From CAWFKW01 sp963816535 (GTDB lineage Bacteria; Bacteroidota; Ignavibacteria; Tepidaquicellales; OLB5), in contig CAWFKW010000004.1 of the NCBI GenBank assembly GCA_963816535.1, forward strand, positions 1 through 50,889: 50,889 bases of DNA, in the 5' to 3' direction. The notes under the pieces were generated by a model. That model had not been told where the DNA came from, ran no database searches, and was given only the letters and a program-made list of their open reading frames with translations. The translations under genes and the position numbers were made by a program. Shown one piece after another: positions 8,162 to 17,761 of the stretch. Position 1 is the first letter of the stretch, and each line of letters opens with the position of its first letter.

Positions 8162-10966
8162 TTATCTCTTTTTCTTCTTACCCGCTTTTTTCTTAGCTTT
8201 CTTTGCAACCTTAGCGCTCCTCTTTTTTGCAGCCGGTTTAGCGTCTTTCAAAGCGGCCTGCGCGGCGGCAAGCCTTGCTATCGGTAAACGGAACGGGGAG
8301 CAGCTCACATAATCAAGCCCTGCGCTGTGGCAGAAATGAATTGTCTGCGGGTCGCCGCCGTGCTCGCCGCAAATGCCTATCTTCAGTTTTGGCTTAACGC
8401 TCCTGCCTTTTTCGACCGCCATTTTAACAAGCGATGCAACGCCGCTATCGATAGATACAAACGGGTCGCCCGGCAGTATATCATGACTTATGTAATACGG
8501 CAGGAACTTTCCAGCATCATCTCTTGAAAGCCCAAACGTCATTTGGGTCAGGTCGTTTGTGCCGAATGAGAAGAAATCGGCTTCGCCCGCAATTTCGTCT
8601 GCGGTGATAGCCGCGCGCGGAATCTCTATCATGGTTCCGGTTGAATAAGCAAATTCAACGCCTTCATCTTTTATAACCCGGTCGGCGATTTCCTTTACAA
8701 CATCCACCTGGTTTCTTAAGTTCAAGATAGTTCCCTACAAGCGGGATCATAACTTCCGGATGAACGCTGATGCCCTCTTTTTTAACCATTGCCGCGGCGG
8801 TGAAAATTGCTTTCGCCTGCATCGCCGTTATTTCAGGGTAAACTATTCCCAATCTGCAGCCCCTGTGGCCCATCATCGGGTTAAATTCATGAAGGCTATC
8901 AACTTTATTCTTAATATCCATGAAAGGTTTCCCGACTTTCTCGGCAAGCTCCCTTTGTTCCTGTTCGGTGTGCGGTAAAAATTCATGCAGCGGCGGGTCC
9001 AGCGTTCTTATTGTAACGTGCCTGTCTCCCATCGCCCTGAATATCCCCGCAAAGTCGTCCCGCTGGAACGGGAAAAGCTTATCGAGCGCAACTTTGCGCT
9101 CTTCAACGTTATCGGCAAGTATCATTTCCCTTACGGCGTCAATTCTGTCTCCGCCGAAGAACATATGTTCGGTGCGGCAAAGCCCTATGCCCTTCAGCTC
9201 CGAATGCAACAGCGTTTCGGCACTGGTCAGGCTGATCGGCATTAGTTCTTACTTTCAGCCTTCTGTATTTATCAGCCCAGCTCATCACTTTTTCATAAAT
9301 TGCGTAGATAGCGGAATCAGTCCGGGTTCAGTGATTTCTCAAGCAGTACCTGGATGATTTCGGAATCTTTGGTCTGTATCTTACCTTCAATTACTTCGCC
9401 GGTTGTAGCCGTCGATCGAAAGCCAGTCGCCTTCTTTATGAAGCGTTTTCAGCCCGCCGGCGGTCTCCACGTTCAGCGCTCTTGCTGAATAGTCCATTTC
9501 CAGGGCTCCGCATCCTGCAACGCAAACTTTCCCCATTTGCCTTGCAACAAGAGCTGCATGGGAAGTCATTCCGCCTCTTGCCGTAAGGATTCCTTCTGCA
9601 ACATTCATGCCTTTTATATCTTCCGGTGAAGTTTCCATTCTTACAAGCATAACTTTCTCACCGCGTGCCGCGGCATCCTCGCAATCTGTCGCGTTAAAAT
9701 ATACTTTTCCCGTAGCCGCCCCGGGTCCTGCATTCAGGCCCTTTGCAAGAAGCCTTCCCTGCTTAATAGCTTCGTCTTTTTCTTTCAAATCGAATACAGG
9801 GCGCAGCAACTGGTTCAGCTGGTCAGGTTCGATCCTTGAAAGAGCTTCGCGTTCGCCGATAAGCCTTTCGGTAACCATTTCAACTGCAATTCTCACCGCG
9901 GAAATACCGGTGCGCTTTCCTACTCTGCATTGAAGTATATACAAAGTTTCCATCCTGGATGGTGAACTCAATATCCATCATGTCTTTATAATGCTTCTCA
10001 AGGTTGCGCCTCACCGCTTCCAATTGGGCGTAAATCTCCGGGTTCTGTTCATTCAAAGTCGAAATCGGCAGCGGCGTACGGATGCCTGCTACAACGTCTT
10101 CGCCCTGCGCGTTCATCAGGTACTCGCCGTAGAAAATGTTTTCGCCCGAAGCCGGGTCGCGCGTGAACGCAACGCCTGTGCCTGATGACTCACCCATATT
10201 TCCGAATACCATCGACTGTATATTTACAGCCGTGCCCCACGACTCCGGGATATCGTTCAGCCTTCTGTAAACAATGGCTCTTTCATTCATCCATGAGCCG
10301 AACACTGCGCCAATAGCTCCCCAAAGCTGTTCCATGGGATCCTCGGGAAAAGTTTTGCCGAGCTTGTTGAATATTTCGGCTTTGAATTCCGCAACAAGTT
10401 CCTTCAGGTCTGCGGCCGTAAGCTCAGTATCCAGCTTAACGCCTCTGGAATTCTTTTTATTTTCAAGAATAATTTCGAACGGGTCGCGTTCTTCTTTATT
10501 TTGCGGTTTCAGGTCAAGAACAACGTCGCCGTACATCTGAACGAAACGGCGATATGAATCATATACAAATCTTTCGTTGCCGCTCTTTTCAATGAGTCCT
10601 TTAACCGTCTCGTCGTTTAAGCCAAGGTTCAGTATGGTATCCATCATTCCCGGCATTGAAGCTCTTGCGCCGGAACGCACAGAAACAAGCAGCGGGTTTA
10701 GCTTATCGCCAAACTTCGAGCCGATCTGTTTTTCTATCTTCTTAAGCGAGTCGGTTACCTGTTTTCTTAATTCTCCCGGAAACTTTCTGTTATGTTTGTA
10801 GTAATGCGTGCAAACTTCGGTTGTAATAGTAAATCCGGGCGGGACGGGAAGCTTGAGGTTAACCATTTCAGCAAGGTTGGCGTCCTTTGCCGCCGAGCAG
10901 CGGTTTCATTGAAGCTGTCCCGTCGGCTTTCTTACCGCCAAAATAATAAACTAGTTTCTTAGGCAT
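8162..10966 (-). pseudogene. ppdK: Pyruvate, phosphate dikinase, broken by six +1 frameshifts
   Basis: Read with frame corrections this is a complete dikinase of about 934 residues. This enzyme interconverts pyruvate, ATP and phosphate with PEP, AMP and diphosphate. The start (MPKKLVYYFGG) follows an AGGAAA ribosome site. The nucleotide-binding region, the phosphohistidine motif GGMTSHAA, the GIGLCRTEHMF motif and the C-terminal ICGEHGGD active site are all present. Reading breaks at about 10882, 9937, 9407, 9320, 9190 and 8713. Each break looks like one extra base, and the family sequence resumes exactly after each. Either the gene is freshly inactivated or the assembly is faulty here. An added lysine/alanine tail (KKRSAKVAKKAKKKAGKKKK) follows the normal C terminus. 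Confidence 0.9.
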
Positions 10967-11170
10967 ATATTTTCCTGTTAATTTTCATATTTAATATTAG
11001 TGATCAATGTATTAGCTCCGGATATTCTGCTGCGGCTCTGTTTAAATAAACAATGAGAAGTATTAGAAACTGAATGTTTGAGGCGGGAGTGTAAATTTTT
11101 ATCTCTTTCTTATTCAAGTCTGAATCTTCCGTTGCCGCAGGACCCGGGATTTTAAATGAACCGCGTAAAC

Positions 11171-11641
11171 TTATATATCAAAATAATTTTTCTCTTCTTC
11201 TTTGAATATACCGAGCGCCTCTTCCTTTGTCGCCGCGCCAAGAAGCTTCTCACGAAATTCCTCTTTGTTCATCAGCCTGGAGATCCTGCTCAGTAATTTG
11301 ATATGAGTATTAAGCAATGTCTCTTTCCCGACAAGAAGAAAAATAAACCTCACAGGCTCGCCGTCTATGGAATCGAAGTCAATCGGGTTCTTTGTAATTA
11401 CAAAGGCGGCTGCAATATCGGTTATCGCATCAGTCTTGCCGTGCGGAATGGCAAATCCTTTCCCTACGCCGGTAGATACAAGCTTCTCGCGCTCAAATAT
11501 TGTATCGGTAACTTTTTTAACGTCTGTGATTCGGTTGGAACGGGCGGCTATTTCGATTATCTTTCTTATCGCGTCATCTTTATCAGCTACTTCAAGATTT
11601 ACTTCGATGACTTCGGGACTGAGGATATCGGATATTTTCAT
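11171..11641 (-). CDS. PTS IIA-like (fructose/PtsN type) protein
   Basis: A 156-residue single-domain phosphotransfer protein of the EIIA fructose/mannitol fold. The phosphorylatable histidine is H67 in GFAIPHGKTD. The central VRFIFLLVGKETLLNTHIKLLSRISRLM is typical of the family. No EIIB or EIIC partner is nearby, so a regulatory role like PtsN is more likely than sugar transport; this is inference. It lies upstream of ppdK on the same strand with a 204-bp gap. The gap shows no gene. A possible -7 element, CAAATTTA on the plus strand at 11673-11680, lies upstream of the start. Confidence 0.85.
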   Translation of the reverse strand: MKISDILSPEVIEVNLEVADKDDAIRKIIEIAARSNRITDVKKVTDTIFEREKLVSTGVGKGFAIPHGKTDAITDIAAAFVITKNPIDFDSIDGEPVRFIFLLVGKETLLNTHIKLLSRISRLMNKEEFREKLLGAATKEEALGIFKEEEKNYFDI

Positions 11642-11769
11642 TTATATGCTCAAATTAATACTTTTACGAACCCAAATTTACGAAATTAAGCGGTAATATA
11701 AAATCTTGAAATTTCCGCATAATCATCGAAAAAGTCACGTATTCGCGTTATTTAATTGTCGCCAAACGC

Positions 11770-12150
11770 CTATTTCTCTATTATATCGTATGGGATTTTT
11801 GTGTCCGCAAAAATCTGCCAGTGGGCTATTTTACCGTCATATATTTCGGCTTTCCAGGCCGCAGGAATTCTCCAGAAATTCTCTTCCGGGTTCACTCCTT
11901 CAAAAGTGCCGCATGCAAACCCCAGGGCTGAGATAGTATTCATTTCCTCGTAGATTTCCTTTATCTCTATCCTGTAATCAGGGAACCACTTGAAATATCC
12001 GACCCATCCCTTTTTCATTCTTTCTCTTCCGGTCACCTCGACGCCGTGAGCATCAGTGAATACATGGTTGTCGCTCATAAGCTCTCCGAGCGAATTTACG
12101 TCGTGGTTATTAATAGCGCCAACAAATTTGTAAAATATATCTTTGCTCAT
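11770..12150 (-). CDS. SnoaL-like (NTF2-fold) protein
   Basis: A 126-residue protein of the NTF2/SnoaL cone fold. An N-terminal helix contains FVGAINNHDVNSLGELMSDNHVF. Next comes GRERMKKGWVGYFKWFPDYRIEI, and then strands ending AHWQIFADTKIPY. Family members are small enzymes (isomerases, cyclases) or ligand binders; nothing fixes the substrate here. The gene starts 2 bp after the stop of the HEAT-repeat gene, so the two are very likely co-transcribed. Confidence 0.8.
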   Translation of the reverse strand: MSKDIFYKFVGAINNHDVNSLGELMSDNHVFTDAHGVEVTGRERMKKGWVGYFKWFPDYRIEIKEIYEEMNTISALGFACGTFEGVNPEENFWRIPAAWKAEIYDGKIAHWQIFADTKIPYDIIEK

Positions 12151-12152
12151 AA

Positions 12153-13037
12153 TTATATTGTTAAACCGATTTTCTGGATAAACAGGTTAATTAAATCGCT
12201 ATGTCTTTTCCTTAAAGTTCGTAGGGTTGATGCTACCGCCCTTGAAACGACTTTGCTCTTATCTTTTGAAAGGATTTTCAGAAATCTTAAAGCCGCATCG
12301 GGATACTTATTTCCGAAACTGTTATTAAACGCCATTGCAACGTTCCACCTGACGTTTTCGTTCTTTATCTTTATCCATTTATCCAGCTGTTTCAGAGTTT
12401 CTTTCGGGAAGGCATTGCCATACCAGGTACCGATTGCAAACGGCCCGAGGTTCTTTTTCACGTATATTGATGAATCATATAGAAGCGGTTCGATCAGCGC
12501 AAATGCCCTCAAGGCGCTTGTGGGGTTTTGCCTGTCTCTTAAACCCCAGGCGGACATAACCACAGCCCTCCTGACATTCTCTGACGGGTGTTCTCTCCAT
12601 TTTTCAAGAGTATTGTAGAAATCTTTATATTTGTAAACCGTCGCCGATATAGCCCCGGCGGCATACTCTCTTACTTCCCAATTTGGGTCATCTGCTATTT
12701 TCATGAGCGTCGCAGTTACGGACTTTTTATCATGATCGTAACCGCGCCAAATTATGTGTACCCCTACTTCTTTTGCGTTATCAGATTTTAAGGCGCAAAT
12801 TCTTTTGCCTGCGTAATAAAATATTTTTTCCAATTGCTCATCTGTAGAGCCTCTGAACTTCTCAATAATATACTTAACAATCTCCGCGATCGTAAATCTT
12901 TTATCTTTCATCTTGGCTGTGCCGGAGTGCAGGGTCCTGACGGAATCTAAAACAGAAATAACTTCCTTGAAATTTTCTTTTGAAATTGAACTGATGATTT
13001 TGGCTTTTTGCGAAGAACTCAGTAAGCTATCGGCCAT
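12153..13037 (-). CDS. HEAT-repeat protein, DNA alkylation repeat-like
   Basis: A helical-repeat protein of 294 residues. Pairs of helices carry typical HEAT signatures, for example DDPNWEVREYAAGAIS, HPSENVRRAVVMSA, KNENVRWNVAMAF and DKSKVVSRAVASTLRTL. Spacing and motifs resemble DNA alkylation repeat proteins of the AlkC/AlkD type, which bind DNA and remove alkylated bases, but I cannot confirm the catalytic residues. An ATG nine codons upstream sits on a possible -7 promoter element (CAAAGATA on the plus strand, 13062-13069), so I prefer the later start. It probably shares an operon with the SnoaL-like gene. Confidence 0.65.
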   Translation of the reverse strand: MADSLLSSSQKAKIISSISKENFKEVISVLDSVRTLHSGTAKMKDKRFTIAEIVKYIIEKFRGSTDEQLEKIFYYAGKRICALKSDNAKEVGVHIIWRGYDHDKKSVTATLMKIADDPNWEVREYAAGAISATVYKYKDFYNTLEKWREHPSENVRRAVVMSAWGLRDRQNPTSALRAFALIEPLLYDSSIYVKKNLGPFAIGTWYGNAFPKETLKQLDKWIKIKNENVRWNVAMAFNNSFGNKYPDAALRFLKILSKDKSKVVSRAVASTLRTLRKRHSDLINLFIQKIGLTI

Positions 13038-13195
13038 AGAACAAATTATAATTGGTTTCCACAAAGATAATAAAACAAAAGCGAAAAGTCCGCTAAAAAA
13101 TTATTAATTTTTTAATTAAGAATTCCCGGTAAGCGTGAGAAATGATGGCATAAGAATTGTTTACAGACCTTTTAAGCTGATCAGGAAGAAAATAA

Positions 13196-13231
13196 CAAAG
13201 CTCTTCGGAAGAACTTAGCTGAAGAGCTTTG
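13196..13231 (-). terminator. Intrinsic terminator of the TPR gene
   Basis: Perfect 11-bp stem, CAAAGCTCTTC and GAAGAGCTTTG, with a 14-nt loop, 25 bp past the stop of the minus-strand TPR gene. The rest of the spacer (13038-13255) shows nothing else. Confidence 0.65.
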
Positions 13232-13255
13232 TAAAGAAATTAGTTTCAATATGTC

Positions 13256-14035
13256 TTATTTCTTTGATTTTTCATCATATTGCTTCCGGACATAGTTCTT
13301 TATGAAACCATTATCCGGATTTATCTCCAGCCCCTTATCCATCCATTTTTTAGCGTCGTCAAGTTTATCATTTTGAATGTAACATAAGGCGATCATTCCT
13401 GCGCACTGGTCCTTGCCTGCATCGGGATAAGTTTCGTCGACAGGTTTGTAGGTTGAGAAAGCGTCCCATGATTTTTGAAGTATTGGAAGCGCGTTATCCG
13501 GCCCGCCGCCAAAATTTGAAGGCGTGTAGTATGTGTTTGTTCCGTCGACCAGGTAAAACCTCGGATTCTCCGGGTCAAGCTTTTTAGCTTTATCCTTTGC
13601 CTCGCTCTGTTTAGCTATTATATCGTTCATTTTATCGGGCTCATACATCCAGCGGTTGCTTTGAACAGCCATTTTCATGATCCATGCTTCAGCAAAATCA
13701 TCTTTGGCATCCGTGCTTTTATCAAGTAATAAAAGGCTTGACTCGGTGTATTTCTTAATTGCATCATTATCTTTCTTATCGATATATGAAAAAGTGATAA
13801 AATAGTCTATCACCCCCATGTAATAATCAATCAGCCATTCATTCTTTTTAAGCTGCAATATCCTCTCAAAATCACCTCTTACCTTTAGTAAATCCTGTTG
13901 GTTGCCGCTGTTTGCAGCGGTTTGCATCTTCTTCTTAGCTTTAACAACTGCATCCGAAAAATCATCCGCGTATGATATCCTGGCTGCGGATGCTCCAATA
14001 ACGGCAATCAAAATAAGTAAAAATAGTTTTTTCAT
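13256..14035 (-). CDS. Exported TPR-like protein
   Basis: A 259-residue protein with an N-terminal signal peptide (MKKLFLLILIAVIGASAARI, cleavage likely near SYADD). The rest is helical. A late TPR unit reads AGMIALCYIQNDKLDDAKKW followed by LEINPD. Earlier helical pairs span about residues 25-130. It is probably a periplasmic protein that mediates contacts; there is no catalytic motif. The start is supported by a purine-rich GGAGAAA stretch upstream. It stands upstream of its own terminator and is not obviously linked to the HEAT-repeat operon. Function is unknown. Confidence 0.7.
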   Translation of the reverse strand: MKKLFLLILIAVIGASAARISYADDFSDAVVKAKKKMQTAANSGNQQDLLKVRGDFERILQLKKNEWLIDYYMGVIDYFITFSYIDKKDNDAIKKYTESSLLLLDKSTDAKDDFAEAWIMKMAVQSNRWMYEPDKMNDIIAKQSEAKDKAKKLDPENPRFYLVDGTNTYYTPSNFGGGPDNALPILQKSWDAFSTYKPVDETYPDAGKDQCAGMIALCYIQNDKLDDAKKWMDKGLEINPDNGFIKNYVRKQYDEKSKK

Positions 14036-14195
14036 TTCATTTTCTCCTGTGTAAATGTTTTATTATATGTTTATTTCTTTATTATCTTTTGCCTTCCGCT
14101 TTTCTGCCTCACCGCCCGTTCTCTCTCTCTCCGAATGGATAGGTGTGGTCTTATGAACTTTGATCTTTCAATTCGTACATCTCAATTCTTAATTC

Positions 14196-16406
14196 TCAGA
14201 GCTGCAGCCCTAATCCCATGTAGAACTGCCTCTTATTAGAAGTTATGATCTCTTTTCTCAGGCTATAATCAGCGTTATAAGTGTAATCGTATAGATTCTT
14301 TTGGTTGAATATATTATTGACCTGGAACACCGCAATTGCAAACCTGCCAAATAATGAAAATATATACTGGAAATTAATATCAAATCTCTGGTATGTCGGG
14401 AAACGTCCGCTGTTGATGCCCGCATATATTGGAACATAAACATTGAACGTTGAATCAAATGTCGCGCCGGTAACGGGAGTATATGGTTTACCGGTCGAAA
14501 CCCGGTAGGTAAAACCCGTAGTAATATTATCGGTTATGTTATAACTGCCAACCAATGTAAAGTTATTTGTTATGTCATATTTTGCCGGAACTTCATCCAC
14601 AGTTCCGTACTGGCTTCTTTTGGAATCAGTATACGCATACGAGATCCAGCCTGTGAACTTATTTAAAATATTTGATTTCAGAAAAACATCGACCCCTTTT
14701 GCAATTCCTTTGCCGCCCGAACTATAAAGATAATTATTGTACTGGTCGATAAGAACAAGGTCCTTATAATCTTTATAATATCCTTCAACGCGGAATAGGA
14801 ACATTCCGTTATTGTGATTGTATTCGTAACCTAAAATGTAATGAGTGGCCTGTTCAGGTTTCAGATCGTAGTTTAGAGTTTCTCCGTAGTATTGAAGAGC
14901 TGCAAACTGATGGTATAAGCCAATAGCGCCTCTGATCGTGTGATCTTTGGCAATGCTGTAACCGGTTGAAAATCTCGGGTCAATAGTTTCTTTTTGGGAT
15001 AAAGTATGATAATCGGTTCTGAGCCCGAACACCGCAAAGTATTTCTTAAAAGGCTTCCATTGCGCCTCGCCGTATGCGCCAACCCTTCCGGTGTGAAGCT
15101 TTGTATCAAGACTGAAAAACGGAGCGCCCGTGCCCAGATCATAAGCAAAGTAAGGCACAGTTCCGCTGAAAGCATCTTCATTATACTCATATTCAGCTCC
15201 GCCGTTCAGCTCCACTTTATTAGAAAGCTCGTAAGTGAGGTCTGCTCTGAACTTTGAATAGGTCTGTTTTGTTTCATCATTCAGAACTCCGTATGCCACG
15301 TCATCCTTGTGATTACTGTACGATAGTCCCATTCCAAGGTAGGTTTTTGAACCTATCCCTGTTGAATATTTTATATTACCAAAGTATGTTTTTGACTTTG
15401 AATTAAAGAACCCGTCATATGAAGGACTTGTATTCCTTATGCCGATATTATCGTCGCTGTAATCAAAATAACCTTTGATATTGCTTTTGTTATTTGGATT
15501 ATATGAGAGCGTCCCGCCAAAACCCCTTGCCTGCGGGATGGGATTATAACTATCAAGCAGGTACCCGTTCAGCTTAAAGTATGGCTGAAGAAACGTTCCG
15601 CCTGCCTCGAAAGTAGCGCCAAAATTTTTCTTATTATTAAGATACACTCCCGAAAGGCTTGCGTTAGCCAGGCCCAGCCAAGCGAAAGCGCCCGTGCCCT
15701 GCGGCATATCATATGATTTTAGGTCAAGCACCGCGGAAAGCGAGTTGCCATATTTAGCAGAAAATCCCCCGCTTGAAAAATTTATTCCTTTGAGTCCCCA
15801 CGGATTAATAGTCGTGAAAGAAGAGGTATTAAAATCATCATCAAAAATGAATGGATGATAAAGCGAGGCCTGGTCTAATACAGTCAAAACCTCATCCGGG
15901 TCTCCGCCGCGGACAGAAATGCGGCTGCCCTCATCTACCTGGTTAGTTCCTGGAAAAGTAGTCAGAGCCCTGTAAAGATCGGCATCTGAACCCGGAATCC
16001 GCACTATCTCAAGAGGAGTAATGGTTACAGATGACTGCTCGCCCGAGGTAAATGAGCTTGCCGTTACCAGAATTTCCTCCGTCCGCACTTCGGAAATGCG
16101 CAACTGCACATTTACCTCTACCGGCTTGCCCGGGTCAACAATCACTTCCTGCCTTTTTTCATTGTAATCTATGGCGGTAAAAAGTAATTCGACCTTCCCT
16201 GATTTTGAGGTTGTGAATTCATAATAGCCCGTAGAGTCAGCCGTTGCCCCGTCGATCGAGCCTTCGATAACAACATTTGCGCCGTTCAGCGGCGCGCTGC
16301 CTTTACCTTTTACTTTGCCGTAGATCTTTGTTTCAGTATCCTGAGCGTTCGTTATGTTTGTAGAGATCACGGATAGAAAAAGGATCAATGTAAGCGTTAA
16401 CCTCAT
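14196..16406 (-). CDS. TonB-dependent receptor with carboxypeptidase-regulatory domain
   Basis: A 736-residue outer-membrane receptor. Signal peptide residues 1-21 end in NAQ. A carboxypeptidase-regulatory-like beta-sandwich follows (YGKVKGKGSAPLNGANVVIE), then a plug domain with ITPLEIVRIPGSDADLYRALT and RISVRGGDPDEVLTVLD. The C-terminal beta-barrel ends in the aromatic-rich strand FYMGLGLQL. Receptors of this type import large ligands with energy from TonB; the ligand is not predictable. A small 2TM protein gene ends 3 bp upstream, so the two are probably co-transcribed. A weaker relative of similar design is encoded at 37679-39919. Confidence 0.9.
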   Translation of the reverse strand: MRLTLTLILFLSVISTNITNAQDTETKIYGKVKGKGSAPLNGANVVIEGSIDGATADSTGYYEFTTSKSGKVELLFTAIDYNEKRQEVIVDPGKPVEVNVQLRISEVRTEEILVTASSFTSGEQSSVTITPLEIVRIPGSDADLYRALTTFPGTNQVDEGSRISVRGGDPDEVLTVLDQASLYHPFIFDDDFNTSSFTTINPWGLKGINFSSGGFSAKYGNSLSAVLDLKSYDMPQGTGAFAWLGLANASLSGVYLNNKKNFGATFEAGGTFLQPYFKLNGYLLDSYNPIPQARGFGGTLSYNPNNKSNIKGYFDYSDDNIGIRNTSPSYDGFFNSKSKTYFGNIKYSTGIGSKTYLGMGLSYSNHKDDVAYGVLNDETKQTYSKFRADLTYELSNKVELNGGAEYEYNEDAFSGTVPYFAYDLGTGAPFFSLDTKLHTGRVGAYGEAQWKPFKKYFAVFGLRTDYHTLSQKETIDPRFSTGYSIAKDHTIRGAIGLYHQFAALQYYGETLNYDLKPEQATHYILGYEYNHNNGMFLFRVEGYYKDYKDLVLIDQYNNYLYSSGGKGIAKGVDVFLKSNILNKFTGWISYAYTDSKRSQYGTVDEVPAKYDITNNFTLVGSYNITDNITTGFTYRVSTGKPYTPVTGATFDSTFNVYVPIYAGINSGRFPTYQRFDINFQYIFSLFGRFAIAVFQVNNIFNQKNLYDYTYNADYSLRKEIITSNKRQFYMGLGLQL

Positions 16407-16409
16407 AAA

Positions 16410-16694
16410 TTAATTCCCCTGATTATTTTTTAATTTGTTGTATTCATTTTCAGCCATATTTTCTTTGACCCCCAGATAAGCCTTACTAAAGCTAAAGAAC
16501 AACCCTATACCCCAGCCAAGCGATATATAAAGCGGCCAGATGAATTGATAATATCCGCTGCTATAAGAGCTAAACGCCCAGATGGCCCACATGAAAAGAT
16601 TAACAATGATGTAAGTGAGCAAAAACCTTTTGAATGCAGCCCTTCTTTTTGCAATCTTCCAGAGTTTCTCGTCTTTGTTTTCTAAGTTATCCAT
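16410..16694 (-). CDS. 2TM-domain membrane protein
   Basis: A 94-residue protein with two hydrophobic helices, at about residues 24-43 (LLTYIIVNLFMWAIWAF) and 51-68 (FIWPLYISLGWGIGLFF). The cytosolic N-terminal segment WKIAKRRAAFKRF and the tail FSKAYLG are typical of the widespread 2TM domain family. In other bacteria this domain often accompanies sensors or regulators; its biochemical role is unknown. It overlaps no gene but abuts the TonB receptor. A 129-bp AT-rich gap separates it from the regulator gene upstream. Confidence 0.75.
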   Translation of the reverse strand: MDNLENKDEKLWKIAKRRAAFKRFLLTYIIVNLFMWAIWAFSSYSSGYYQFIWPLYISLGWGIGLFFSFSKAYLGVKENMAENEYNKLKNNQGN

Positions 16695-16823
16695 AATGTT
16701 ATTTTTCTTCTAATATTATTTATTTAGCTGGTATCCCTTAATAGTTTTTCTGCTTTACTATTTATTGTTTACTTTTTGTTTTTGTTTTTTCGTTTTTTGT
16801 AATTTGTCATTAGTAATTAGTAA

Positions 16824-17120
16824 TTATTTTTTTATGATGCTTTCAAGCTTCCTTATATATTCTTCAAATGCTTTTCTCCCCGTTTCGGTAATTTTATACC
16901 TTGTCATTGGTTTTCTATCGACAAACTCTTTTCTGACGGAAATATAATTATGCTCTTCAAGTTTTTTTAAATGGACGCTGAGGTTCCCGTCCGTAGCATT
17001 TATTTTTTCCCTGATGAAAGTAAATTCCGCTTCTTCAACGGAAATCAACACCGCCATTATAGCGGTTCTTATACGTGAGTGTATTACATCGTCTATTTCG
17101 TGATAATTATAGTCAGTCAT
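16824..17120 (-). CDS. Winged-helix transcriptional regulator
   Basis: A 98-residue single-domain DNA-binding protein. The helix-turn-helix core is TFIREKINATDGNLSVHLKKLEEHNYI, starting near residue 33. A wing follows (VRKEFVDRKPMTRYKITETG), then a short C-terminal helix. The order matches stand-alone winged-helix regulators of the ArsR/MarR-like group. There is no effector domain. It is co-transcribed with the membrane protein 13 bp upstream, a common pairing in which the membrane protein may be its target or its sensor; that is inference. Confidence 0.85.
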   Translation of the reverse strand: MTDYNYHEIDDVIHSRIRTAIMAVLISVEEAEFTFIREKINATDGNLSVHLKKLEEHNYISVRKEFVDRKPMTRYKITETGRKAFEEYIRKLESIIKK

Positions 17121-17133
17121 TATACCTGAAAAT

Positions 17134-17748
17134 TTAGGCCTGATCCGCGTCTATTGAGCTAAGTTCCTTTTTATATTTGTTGTTCATAATAATTCCGGGA
17201 ACAGTCTGGAATAATATCAGCATCACAGCAAATATCAAAAGCGTGTGCACGCTGGGGAAGAAGAACAAGGCTGCAGCCCCCGCCCACCATCCAAACGAAA
17301 GAGCTTTTTGCCATTTCAATTGCTGAATTTCGCCGCTCGCAAAATAAGTAACTCCTAAAACCGTAGAAATTATCGGACAAATAAAGATTGCGTCGTAAGC
17401 GCCTGATATTGTCCCAACAAAACCAAACATAAACATCGAAACTCCTCCGGCAAACCAGAGCGAACCTAATAGCCTGCCGGCAAATGTCTTGACAATGCGC
17501 TGCCTGTCTCTTCTGCGCTCCCAAACCGAGCTTACTATCGCGGCGCTTATCATTAAAATAAACCACATAAACCCAACGTAATTTTGCGAAATATTCATTA
17601 ATGCCATTACATAGTTAGCTATAAGCGCAACGCTTACAACTACACCCCAGAATATGTAATGCCAGCCATTATTACAAACAACTTTCCGGCTGTCTTCCAT
17701 AATCGTCTTAATTACTGATAGCTCTAATTCTGCCTGTTTTGTTTCCAT
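17134..17748 (-). CDS. Polytopic membrane protein paired with the regulator
   Basis: A 204-residue protein with about five or six hydrophobic helices in two clusters, residues 29-75 and 92-190. A short soluble N terminus (VIKTIMEDSRKVVCNNGW) precedes them, and there is a basic loop, ERRRDRQRIVKTF, in the middle. I do not recognise a named family. It sits directly between adenosine deaminase (13 bp upstream) and the winged-helix regulator (13 bp downstream), so it belongs to one transcript. A role as sensor or regulated transporter is possible but unproven. Confidence 0.7.
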   Translation of the reverse strand: METKQAELELSVIKTIMEDSRKVVCNNGWHYIFWGVVVSVALIANYVMALMNISQNYVGFMWFILMISAAIVSSVWERRRDRQRIVKTFAGRLLGSLWFAGGVSMFMFGFVGTISGAYDAIFICPIISTVLGVTYFASGEIQQLKWQKALSFGWWAGAAALFFFPSVHTLLIFAVMLILFQTVPGIIMNNKYKKELSSIDADQA

Positions 17749-17761
17749 TGTAAATTTTTAT

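Noticed and set aside
8920..9357. 145-codon plus-strand frame within ppdK
   Set aside because: Serine- and cysteine-rich shadow of the dikinase; the minus strand has clear dikinase motifs in every segment.
8162..10966. Reading the ppdK fragments as separate functional genes
   Set aside because: The pieces join in order into one dikinase with one-base corrections; no fragment has its own start region or domain boundary at the breaks.
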